Shown here piece after piece: positions 1-9,989 of a stretch of 64,000 bases of DNA. This stretch comes from Eriocheir sinensis (taxonomy: Eukaryota; Arthropoda; Malacostraca; Decapoda; Varunidae), in assembly GCF_024679095.1 (NCBI RefSeq), contig NC_066522.1, positions 13,183,753 to 13,247,752 on the forward strand. Direction: 5' to 3'. The notes beneath the pieces were generated by a model. That model worked only from the letters and a program-made list of their open reading frames with translations. It was not told where the DNA came from and did no database searches. The position numbers and the translations under genes are program-made. Numbering within the stretch: position 1 is the stretch's first letter; each line of letters opens with the position of its first letter.

Positions 1-400
1 CTGCCTTCTTTATAACACGCAACAGACACGCCCACGTAACGAGAGTAGGTATAGGGCATAGAGTGTGGCGTGGCGTGGTGGGTGGACAGGTAGCTGCGTA
101 TGGCTGAGCAGGTGGGTTAAAATCATAAGCCAACCCTCACCTGTTAACTCATTAGGTATTGTTCTCGCCCCCCCCACCCCCCCACCCCCCCTCCTTCCCT
201 TGTTTAATTGTTCTTACTTTTCTGTCATTTTTACTTTTCATATCCTTGTCTGCTCATCAAAAGGGACTGTTACTTTATTTATTTATTTATTTATTTATTT
301 ATTTTTTAAGATTGGCCTATAGTGCCGGTTGGTGGGTTTAGGTATGTTTTTATTTTCTCTTGATGTCCTTTTATGTATCTCAATAATAATAATAATAATG

Positions 401-449
<49 letters not shown>

Positions 450-616
450 GATAAAGAAGTAAGGGGAGGTTATGGGTGGATGTGTGTGTGTGTGCGTGCG
501 TGCGTGTGTGTGTGTGGGGGGGGGGGGAGGTGGGGCTGTGGATGGGGAAGATTCAAAGCGCCACACCTTGCTTACTCTGTTCTCTTTCAAGTATTTTTTT
601 TTATGTTCAGGCCTGG

Positions 617-617
<1 letters not shown>
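1..617. other. Intergenic, simple-repeat rich left edge
   Basis: No gene is visible. The stretch holds a poly-C/CCCCA tract near 166-190, a (TTTA) run near 272-303, an (AAT) array at 382-449, and a TG/GTGC run followed by a poly-G tract at 480-530. Open frames here translate repeats only. Confidence 0.7.
382..449. repeat. (AAT)n microsatellite
   Basis: About 22 AAT units with one ATG-type interruption, read directly. Confidence 0.95.

Positions 618-700
<83 letters not shown>
618..700. repeat. (CA)41 microsatellite
   Basis: 83 bases of uninterrupted CA, read directly, followed by a short CCCTCC-rich stretch. Confidence 0.97.
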
Positions 701-702
<2 letters not shown>

Positions 703-804
703 CGTCCCTCCCCCTCCCCTCCCCACACACACACTCCGTTTTCTTCTTCGTTTTTTCTTCTCCTCGAGGGGCGTGTGTGTGATGGGCCTCATTAAGAACA
801 CTAG

Positions 805-1800
805 ATGGGCTGGAACCTCTTCTCCCCACCCTCCTCCTTCCCCTCTCCGTCTCTTCTCTCTTTCTCCCCTCGCTTTGTATATACACCCTGCTATAAGCCT
901 CCCTTCCTCCCCTTCCCTTCACTGTCACGTTTCCCATTCTTACCCTCTCTTGCCCTCTTTATCTCCCCTCGTTTTGTATATACACCCCACTAAAACCCTC
1001 CCTTCCGCCCCCTTCCCTTCCCTTTCTCTCCCTTCTCTTTCTCTCCCTTTTCATATTCTTTTTCTCTTCTTTTTATCTTTACACTTCATCCTAACCCTCC
1101 CTTTCTCTCCTCTTGCCTTCCCTTCCTTTCCTTTCTCTTCCCTTCCCTTCTTCCCTTCCCTTCCCTTTCCTTTTCTTTCCTTTCTTTTCCTTTCCTTTCC
1201 CCTCCTTTCCTTCTCTTTCCTTCCCATCCCTTTCTCTCCTCTTGCTTTCCCTTCCCTTTCCTTCCCTTCCCTTCCCTTCCCTTCCTTTCCCTCCCCTCCC
1301 CTCCCCCATTTTTTTCCTCTTTCTTCCCTTCCTTTCCCTTCCCCTTCCTTATTTCTACTCTCCCCTTAGTTTCTCTTTCTCTCCCCTTGTTTTATAACCC
1401 TCCCTTCCTCTCCATTCCCTTCCCTTCGCTGTCACATTCCCTATTCCACCGTCTCCTTCATTCTTCTCCCTCCTCCTCCTCTTCCTCCTCCTCCTCCTCC
1501 ATCCCCATATCTATCTTCAGTCCTCGAGGGATCCCTTCTCCTGTGCTTCCCTTACCCTCCATCACTGTCCTCCCATCTCTCTGGTGTCCCGTCCCCTCAC
1601 CCCTCCCCTCACCCCTCCCTTCACGTCTCCCCTCACCCTTCCCCTCAGCCTACCTACCTATCACCCCTTCTGTCACTCACTGGCACCTCATAGTTCACTC
1701 AGTTCCCCTCTTCCATCAAATCCACTTGCCTCGTACTCCCTTTCCCCCTCTCTTTCTCATCCCCTCTCTTTCACTCTCTCTCTCTCCCGCTCTCTGATAT
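805..1800. repeat. Polypyrimidine tract with TTCCC-type satellite
   Basis: Nearly 1 kb is C/T-only on the plus strand, built from TTCCC and CTTTCC blocks. A longer module with the core TTTGTATATACACC recurs at about 873 and 974, roughly 100 bases apart. Long mirror-symmetric C/T tracts of this kind can form triplex DNA. There is no coding signal. Confidence 0.85.
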
Positions 1801-1934
1801 ATAAATGGACGTCACTAAGGGGAGTAATGAAATAAAGATACGTTATTTGTTTCTACAGCGTACAGTTTTTTGGGGGAGGACCTTTTTTTTTTGTCTTTCT
1901 CTTGTATCTCTTCCTTCATTGTTGTTCCCATAAT

Positions 1935-1978
1935 TTAGGTTAGGTTAGGTTAGGTTAGGTTAGGTTAGGTTAGGTTAG
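1935..1978 (+). repeat. Interstitial arthropod telomere repeat (TTAGG)8
   Basis: Eight perfect TTAGG units plus a partial TTAG. TTAGG is the ancestral arthropod telomere repeat. The run is short and flanked by T-rich and TCC-rich sequence, so it is an internal telomere-like island rather than a chromosome end. Confidence 0.93.
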
Positions 1979-2066
1979 TTTTTCTCCTCCATCTCATCCT
2001 TTTTGTCCTATCCTTATTTTTTTCTTACCTATGTCATTTGCCCCCATAGTTATTTGAAATCTTAGC

Positions 2067-2610
2067 CTCCTCCTCCTCCTCCTCCTCCTCCTCCTCCTCT
2101 TCCTTATCCTGTTCTCATTCTTCTCCTTCGCCTATTCTTCTTGCTCCTCCTCCTATACTCCTCTTTTTCTTTGTCATTTTTTCTTCCCCATGTAGCGCCC
2201 CGGTCATTTTTCCCCTGTTCAAGATTTTATCCACTTTCCTCCTCCTCCTCCACCTCCTCCTCCTCCTTCTCCTCTTCCTCCTTCCCCTCCTTTTCCTGTT
2301 CCTCATACTTTTTTCTTCCTTTTCCCTCTCCTCCTCCTCTTTGGCATGTCTTCTACCCCTGTCATTTCCCCCTATTCAAGATTTTAGCCTCCTCCTCCTC
2401 CTCCTCCTCCTCCTCCTCCTCCTCCTCCTCTTCCTCCTTCCCCTCCTTTTGCTGTTCCTCATACTTTTTTCTTCCTTTTCCCTCTCCTCCTCCTCTTTGG
2501 CGTGTCTTCTACCCCTGTCATTTCCCCCTATTCAAGATTTTAGCCTCCTCCTCCTCCTCCTCCTCCTCCTCCTCATCCTCATCCTTATCCTCATCCTCAT
2601 CCTCCTCTTC
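2067..2610. repeat. TCC-rich region with 156-bp tandem duplication
   Basis: (TCC)n runs alternate with a unique module that contains ATTCAAGATTTTAGCC at 2375 and again at 2531, a period of about 156. A third, diverged start of the module lies near 2200. The long Ser/Leu open frames through it are repeat translations. Confidence 0.85.
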
Positions 2611-3100
2611 GCCACGCTGATGGGGCCCCGGGGATCGTGTGGGCAGGGCGGAGTGTGTTTGGATTGCTAGACCTCGGCCGACCCTGCTCACCCTTCCTTG
2701 CCCGCCCCTGCCTACTTGTTATTTATCCCCGTCTCCTTTCCCCTGCCACCCCTTCACCCCTTTCCCCTTCACCCCTTTCACCCCTCCCCCCTCCTGGCCA
2801 CCCCTTCCCGTCACCCCCTTACCCTGGTGACCTCTCCCTCCTTCCCTCGGTTATCCTTCTTCAGTTTAACGTAATGGTGTCTTTTTCTTTTTTTCTTTTT
2901 TTGCCTTCTCGTGGTTCTTGTCATTTTGTTTTAGTTTGTTTTTGTTTTGTTTTGTTTTTTGGTGAACGTTTTTTTTTTCTCTATTACTTTATTTTCATCT
3001 CCTTTAGTTAGTGTTCATTTCCATTAGTTTTTATTCCAATGAGTTAGTTTTGATTTCCCCGAGTTATATTGTGTTTTAATTAATTACGATATGATTTTAA
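2611..3100. other. Intergenic, C-rich then T-rich
   Basis: A CCCTTCACC-rich stretch (2700-2830) is followed by a T-rich stretch with TTTTG/TTTCA runs (2875-3060). I see no gene or recognisable element. Confidence 0.6.
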
Positions 3101-3104
3101 CTTA

Positions 3105-3450
3105 AGAACATAAGAACGCAGGAGTCTACAAGAGGCCGGTAGGCCTGTACGAGGCAGCTCCTTTGACCCTAAGCTCCCGTGTATCTAACCCCACCTAATA
3201 TCGCTGTCCATGAATTTATCTAGTCTATTTTTGAATGTGACAATTGTATTGGCACTCACCACATGACTGCTAAGCCTATTCCACTCATCCACCACCCTGT
3301 TAGTAAACCAATTTTTGCCTATGTCCCTGTTGAATCTGAATTTATCCAGTTTAAACCCATTACTTCGTGTCCTACCCGGTTCTCTTACCAACAAAACCTT
3401 ATGAATGTCTCCCTTATTAAAGCCCTTCCATTCATTCCAACTTCCATTCA
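3105..3450 (-). mobile_element. 3' end of a non-LTR (LINE) retrotransposon, truncated
   Basis: On the minus strand a frame open from about 3440 to 3185 encodes the distinctive C terminus of LINE reverse transcriptase proteins: a GDIHKVL stretch, then WFTNRVVDEWNRL, then FKNRLDKFMDSDI just before the stop. The block (F/W)F-NRV--WN-LP--VV-----FKN-LDK is shared by jockey/CR1-like elements of many invertebrates. It is followed by a short 3' UTR and a tail built on TTCTTATG near 3105-3118, the expected 3'-terminal repeat. The 5' part, including the RT catalytic domain and endonuclease, is absent, so it is a dead 5'-truncated copy. The family assignment within LINEs is inference. Confidence 0.82.
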
Positions 3451-4319
3451 GTCAATCAGTCAGTGGGGGCATACGCTGGGGTGCGCGTCGCCTCGCCCAC
3501 CCTACGACGCCGAATCCGGGTTGGGGGTGGGGGTGGGGGTTAAGTTTTATTTGCATTAGTTTTTGTTGTTTTTATTTCCATTTTTTTTCCATTTTTATCA
3601 TTAATTTTTTTTTGGTTATTTCCATTTTGTATCTTTTTTTATTTCCATTTTTTCCATATTTTTATTTCCATTTTTTTTCTTTTTTTCCATTTTTATATTT
3701 ATTATTATTTTTTTTTCCTTTTTTCCATTTTTTTGTTTTTATTTCCACTTATTCATTTTTCATTTATTTTGTTTATTTGTTTTATTTCCATTTTTTTTCT
3801 TTGCTTGTGTACCATAATTTCTCTTCCCTTTTCTTTTTTTTTCTTTTCTCGCTTTTTTGTATTGCCGATCATAAACAACCGCAGCTTCTAAACTATTCTA
3901 CCTCTTTGTGAATTTCCTCATACTTCCACTTACACTCGGTCTATTTCCACCACACTATTACTAAAAAAAAAAATATGTTGAATGTAAGAGAAAAAAAGAT
4001 CGGTGGTTTATAGAAAGCTTGCAGGTATTATAGGGAACGAGGTTTGGCATACTGGTGATATTGGAAGAGATGGTAAGGGAATGGGTTATAGGAAGGGAGA
4101 GCTTGTGTAATACGGGCATTAGTTAACCTGTACGTCTATCAAAGCATTATCTCTTTACCTTATTTATTTAATGGGATACTTTTTAAAATTTTCTAGGGTG
4201 TTGGTATCGATTTTCTATTGTATTTTTGTTTTGTTTATTTTTCATGTTGGTATTTTTGTTGTTTTGTTATAGTTGTTTTTGTTATAGTTGTTTTTGTATG
4301 AATCAGCTGCTTCTTTTTT

Positions 4320-4323
<4 letters not shown>
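3451..4323. other. Intergenic, T-rich low complexity
   Basis: After a short G-rich patch (3520-3540) the plus strand is a TTTTCCATTT-type degenerate repeat to about 3860, then AT-rich sequence. There is no coding signal. Confidence 0.6.
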
Positions 4324-4380
<57 letters not shown>

Positions 4381-4385
4381 TGCTT

Positions 4386-4435
<50 letters not shown>
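4324..4435. repeat. (TG)n-(CA)n inverted dinucleotide pair
   Basis: 55 bases of TG (4324-4378), a 9-base spacer, and 48 bases of CA (4388-4435). The arms are perfectly complementary and could form a hairpin of about 23 dinucleotide pairs. Confidence 0.95.
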
Positions 4436-4439
<4 letters not shown>

Positions 4440-4814
4440 ACACCTTCCTACACCGGCCTACACACACGCCCACTTAAACACACTTCACCCTAACGCTGCT
4501 TCCTTCCTCCTCCTCCTCCTCCTCCTCCTCCTCCACTTCTTCATTTTAGTATCCTTATCTTTTTCTTTCACTTCCTTCACTTCCTACTCCTCTTTCACCT
4601 CCTCCTCCTCCTCCTCCTGCTCCTCCTCCTCTGCCTCTTCCTCGTGGAGAGCCACATGGCCTTAGTGGCAGTAAGCTGAGTCTCCCTCGAGGCCTCAAGG
4701 CGGTGCCAGGCCCAGCGTGGTGTTTGGGCTGCCTAGCTTGGCGGCGGCGAGGGCGGAGGTGGTGGTGGTGGTGGTGTGGTGGGATATAGGAAGAGGTCGG
4801 AAGGATAGGAAGGG

Positions 4815-5235
4815 GTTGAAGGGGTAAAGGAAAGGTTTGATTTCTTCGTTGGACTAGAAACAGGAAGGAAAAGAAGAGACGAAAGAAGAGGAGAGAAGAG
4901 GGGTTAAGTTAGTAAAGGAAAGGTTTGGCTTCTTCGTGGCACCAGAGAAAGAGGAAGAGAAGAAAAGAAAGAAGAGGAGAGAAGAGGGGTTAAGTTAGTA
5001 AAGGAAAGGTTTGGCTTCTTCGTGGCACCAGAGAAAGAGGAAGAGAAGAAAAGAAAGAAGAGGAGAGGAGAGAAGAGGGGTTAAGTTAGTAAAGGAAAGG
5101 TTTGATTTCTTCGTGGCACCAGAGAATAAAGAAAAGAAGAGAGGAAAGAAGAGAAATGGAGAGGAGACGAAAAGGGTTGAGGCGGTATAGGAAATCGTTT
5201 AACTCCTTCGTGGCACTAAAAATAAAAGAAGAGAG
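4815..5235 (+). repeat. 88-bp purine-rich tandem repeat, 5 copies
   Basis: The module AAAGGAAAGGTTTGGCTTCT followed by CGTGGCACCAGAGAAA recurs near 4830, 4918, 5005, 5095 and 5190, spacing 87-97. The middle copies are nearly identical and the outer two diverge. Between modules lie GAAGA-rich stretches. Confidence 0.88.
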
Positions 5236-5599
5236 TAGAAGAAAGGATAGAAGTGAGAAAAGGAGAGAAGCAAAGTAGAGGTTCGGACTCACATCTCATC
5301 AAGTTGGCAATGGAGAGTTTGAGAAAAGAGAAAATAAGACGCAGAATTGAGCTGTGGTTCCTTAGCGTGGTTTGGTTGGCCACCGTGACTCGAATTGTCT
5401 AGGCTTTCACGAAGGTTAGATTTTTTTTTTTTCTGTTGTAATTATAGTTGTTGTTATCTGCTGCTGTTGTTACTTAGGCTTTTCGTTTGTTGTTGCTGAT
5501 ACTTTTACTATTGTTGTTGTTGTTGTTGTTACTGCTACAGATTTGTTTGATTTAATAGTTGACTTTTTCTTGTTTTCTTGTTTTTTTGTTTTTTTACGT

Positions 5600-5908
5600 C
5601 TACGCCTATCGCGTAGGCTTGCTTGAGGGGCCTGGATGGTAGTCGGCCACAGCCCGTATTGGCGCAGGCAGGTGTTTATAGTGGCGCTGTCTTCTCTTGG
5701 CTCATGCTGCCCCCCGGAACTCGTTCTTGATTCACTTGGACGGTTTCCTCTAGAGTCCGGGTTGACGGGTGGTCTTCAGGACAGCATGTGAGTAGTTTTA
5801 AGCCACTCGGCGGTAACTGAAAAATCCCAGGTGGTAGCGTGGGGATTCGAACTCGCGTCGTCCATCACGCGGTGAATGTGAGCCCAGCACGCTACCACTC
5901 AGCCACCG
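5600..5908 (-). mobile_element. tRNA-derived SINE (family 1, full-length copy)
   Basis: On the minus strand the element begins with a tRNA-like head. It has an A-box TGGCTGAGTGGTAGCG (5905-5890) and a B-box GAGTTCGAATCCC (5854-5842), the internal RNA polymerase III promoter. It continues into a non-tRNA body running to about 5600. The body contains the blocks ACCCGGACTCTAGA and GGCAGCATGAGCCAAG, which recur in the partial copy at 16578-16810. A cloverleaf with a proper acceptor stem is not visible, so it is a SINE, not a functional tRNA. Confidence 0.85.
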
Positions 5909-6235
5909 TCACAACTTGTTGTAGTTGTGGTTGTCGTTACTGTTGTTCTTGTTGTTGGTGGTGGTTGTGGTGTTGCTGTTGCTTTTGTTGTTATTATTAT
6001 TTGATCCTGACACGACTACGGTTGATCTTGTTAATATTTTTTTGTATTAGTTACATGTTGCTGATGTTCCAGTTGTTGTCTCACTTATAATGCTGCTCTT
6101 GTTGCTTTAGTCTAGTTGTTGTCGTCGTCACTTGTTGTTGTTGTAGTTGTTGTTGTTGTTGTCGATTTTGCAGCTGATCTGGTTGTTGTTTTATATGATG
6201 TTGCTGTTGTTGTTCTAGTTATTTTGTTGTTACTG

Positions 6236-6267
<32 letters not shown>

Positions 6268-6410
6268 GGTGGTGCTGCTGTTGTTTTACTTGATACCACT
6301 GCTGTTGCTCTAGTTATTTTGTTGTTACAGCTGTTTTGTTTTTGTTGTTGATGTTGTTGTTGCTGCTGCTGTGTGCTACCTCTGCTGCTGTTGCTGATAA
6401 TGCCATCCCG
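5909..6410 (+). repeat. Degenerate GTT/GTTGCTG trinucleotide region
   Basis: TTG/GTT runs interrupted by GCT and GGT units, for example a (GTT)n(GGT)n stretch at 6226-6276. Val/Leu-rich frames are repeat translations. Confidence 0.8.
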
Positions 6411-7100
6411 TTCATTCAGTGGCTGCTGCCTGCTCGGTGAACTGGTCCCTTGTCACTCACTCTCGGGCCACGCCACTCGTCGCGTCCCAGTCAGAGAGTC
6501 AGTGTGCGTCATGAACTCGGGGTGGAGGGAGACTTCAGGCAGGGGTAGGGGGGAGGGTGGGGGGTTGGGGAGCATCAATGGGCAGGTGACACGCACGCCC
6601 TCACGCTGTTGCTCCCCCCGCCCCCCAAACCCCCCCGTCCACGCGTCACAAGGGGGGGGGGTAGATGGAGGGGGACAGACAGACAGACAGGGGGGAGGAC
6701 AGGTGCCGAAGTGCGTCCATTCATGTCCCGCCTCGCCCTCATGAATCGCTCCTTCATGCCCTGACACTGAAGCCGCGACTCGTGCCACCCCGCCCGTGTA
6801 GTGTGGCTTTCACGGGGCGGGGAGCAACAGCGGGGGAGGTTGTGCTTGCTGTGATTTGTGTTTTGGTCTGGTTCTGTTTGGTGTGAAGGACGGGGTGGGG
6901 GGTGGGGGGGGGGGGAATCAGTACGTTTATTCTATTTTTTTTTTCTGTTGTTATAATCGTAGTTGTTGTTATCGCTGCCGTTGTTACTTGGGTTTTCGAC
7001 TGCCTTCATTCATGGGGCGTGAGTGCTCTACCGGCGCAGGCATATACAGTGGTGAAGGCTCTACTACAATATATAATGCATCCATCCCTTCTTGTTTTCT
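6411..7100. other. Intergenic, CpG-containing low-repeat patch
   Basis: 6411-6850 is more complex and G/C-rich, with poly-G/C tracts (6540-6665) and a (GACA) run near 6675. Short overlapping frames on both strands show no domain, and no splice-site pair supports a gene. 6900-7000 is G-run then GTT-rich. 7035-7065 resembles a remnant of the tail of SINE family 1. Confidence 0.5.
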
Positions 7101-7192
7101 ATTTTTTTTATACTATAGGAGGCAGCTCAAGGGAAAAGAAAAAAAAGAGCAAAAAATCGGAAGCCCGGTAGACGCTCCTCCGACAAACGACA
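7101..7192 (+). repeat. Dispersed repeat family A, copy 1
   Basis: A T-run, then AGGAGGCAGCTCAAGGG, an A-rich linker, then GCCCGGTAGACGCTCCTCC. The same order is seen in eight other places in this window (consensus GGAGACGGCTCAAGGGCAAC, A-rich linker, then AGCCCGCTACTCGCTGCTCC). No coding capacity; likely a short non-autonomous element. Confidence 0.7.
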
Positions 7193-7895
7193 TAAGACCG
7201 AGAGCCCAGAGGAGAGGTGGAGAGTGTACATTGCATGGTTGACCGAGATTCTTATGCGCAGCGCAGTAAGAGAGTGCATGTAACAGCATAGGCACGTGGC
7301 CACCAGGGACGGTATGGCGCTCGAGATTGTGTCGCGGCTTGAGGCTGTTCAGACGGACGCGCGAGAATTGTGTTTATCAGAGCGACTTTGTTCTGTGGTG
7401 GTGCTAACGGGTTCGTGATTGCCCTTATAACGAACGCGAGTCTGATGATTTTTATATATTTTTAGTTTTTTTAGCTTTGTTTGTTTTATACGTATATATT
7501 TGTTTTTTTACTTGTTTTATTTGTTTGCTTATGATCATTTTTTTGTTTTGGCTTGTTTTATTTGTTTTATATATTGTTTTTTTATGTTTTACTTGTTTTA
7601 TTTATGTTTTTCATGATTATGTTTTTGTTTTGTTTGTTTTATTTGCTTTATTTATTTATTTATTTAAATTTTTTTTTTTTTTTTGTCTTTGTTTGTTTAT
7701 ATGTACTTTCTGCTTCTTCTGACGATTATTATTAGGTCATGTCACGCTCCCAATGCATGCAAAGATTAGAGCACCACAGATGTCCTTCACGTATAAGATT
7801 TAGGACTTGATTTAAGGTATTCCCGTCTCAGTGTTCTATACATTACTGGGTCCTGTGTTACGTTAGTTCGGGGAAGATATGGGGGTGGGGTTACT

Positions 7896-7897
<2 letters not shown>
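7193..7897. other. Intergenic, mostly TTTG/TTTA-rich
   Basis: 7193-7440 is complex sequence with no supported gene. 7445-7720 is a T-rich TTTTG/TTTA degenerate repeat. Nothing else recognised. Confidence 0.55.

Positions 7898-7956
<59 letters not shown>
7898..7956. repeat. (CA)n microsatellite
   Basis: 59 bases of perfect CA dinucleotide. Confidence 0.96.
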
Positions 7957-7960
<4 letters not shown>

Positions 7961-8560
7961 TTCATAACCGTGAGAACAAGGAACTGGATACCAATTAAGT
8001 CCAGGAGGTGATGCTAACTGGCCCTTTCTCATGTGCTCTCTCTTCTTCTTTAACCTTCCTTATATTCCCACGGCTGAGGATGTCATAAATTACTGAAGTA
8101 GGTTTATTTATGACCATCCTGAAGCCACATGACCAACGTTGAGAGTAAATATTGAAGCAAAGGAAAACTGAATAAAAATAATTAAATGATGGAGATGAAT
8201 ATTGAAATGAACATATAAATTACATAACCTGGCATCTGAAAAAGCTCTTGTGGCCTGTAGAAGTAGACATGTTTAGGGAAGAGTGTGTACGAGAATAATG
8301 AACGGAAATGGCGAGGTGAGGAGAGTTAACATCATCATAATATAGTTTGAAGACGAAATGTTTAAAAATAGTAATACGTAATAATCGGAAAGGCAAAATA
8401 TATACAAGATGAATAAAAAGGGCGAGTGCAGGAGAAATGAAGAGTTTAGTGACAAAATACAAAGTCAACGGAAATGGCAAGTGTTGGAGAACTAACATGA
8501 TAAACTTTGAGGAGGAACAATTTGAATGGGGACCTTGAATGGACTATTTCATTGATATAG
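7957..8560. other. Intergenic, AT-rich unique sequence
   Basis: No gene or repeat recognised. A block reading GGAAATGGC plus flanking sequence recurs at 8305 and 8469, hinting at a diverged tandem duplication of about 165 bases. Confidence 0.5.
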
Positions 8561-8890
<330 letters not shown>

Positions 8891-9164
8891 AGATAATCAT
8901 AATAATATTGGTAATGATAACAATTAAAGATGTGTTGGTGACGGTGTGTTGTCCTGTGTTGTGTGAGTGTTTCAGGAGGTGTTCCTGCCTCCATCCTCAC
9001 GGACAGTCTTGCCGCGCCGAACGGATTTTTCTCCCCAAAGACATATATTGTATAAGTGCGTAAAGTTTTATTTAAGATTTTTTTTAAATACTTCTAATAT
9101 GAAGACTAAAATGCTAAAAGTACGACTCATCAGTATTGTTTTTACTTCCTTATTATTATTATTA

Positions 9165-9196
<32 letters not shown>

Positions 9197-9230
9197 GTTG
9201 TTGTTGTTGTCGTTGTTATTATTTTTTACC
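8891..9230. other. Intergenic, short unique sequence then ATT repeats
   Basis: 8930-9060 is unique, with a CCTCCATCCTCACGGACAG patch. 9150-9215 is (ATT)/(GTT) microsatellite. Confidence 0.55.
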
Positions 9231-9277
<47 letters not shown>

Positions 9278-9290
9278 TATTATTATTATG

Positions 9291-9371
<81 letters not shown>

Positions 9372-9382
9372 GTTATTATTAC

Positions 9383-9448
<66 letters not shown>
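9231..9448. repeat. (AAT)n/(ATT)n back-to-back inverted array
   Basis: 46 bases of perfect AAT-type repeat (9231-9276) abut, without spacer, about 172 bases of TTA-type repeat with three point interruptions (9277-9448). The first 46 bases of each arm are complementary. Confidence 0.95.
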
Positions 9449-9710
9449 CATATTTTCTTCGCTGTTATTGTTAATTGTATATATTTTTAATTTCATAACT
9501 ATTATCGTTACTGTTATTATGACTAAAATATTATGAATAAGGATAATGATAAAGTCTAATAATAGTAAAAATATTAATATTGCTAATAATAAAGATAATG
9601 ATAATAATGATATTGATAATAATAAATAAATTATGAGACTGCTGTTGATACTTGTAAAAATAGTAGTAATGATGATTATAATGATAATAATTATAACAAC
9701 AATAATATTA

Positions 9711-9899
<189 letters not shown>

Positions 9900-9989
9900 G
9901 ACTAATAATAATAAAATGCCACTACTTCAAAAAATTCTACTGCTACCACACTACTACTACCACAACAACAACCACAATTTCTGCCATTA

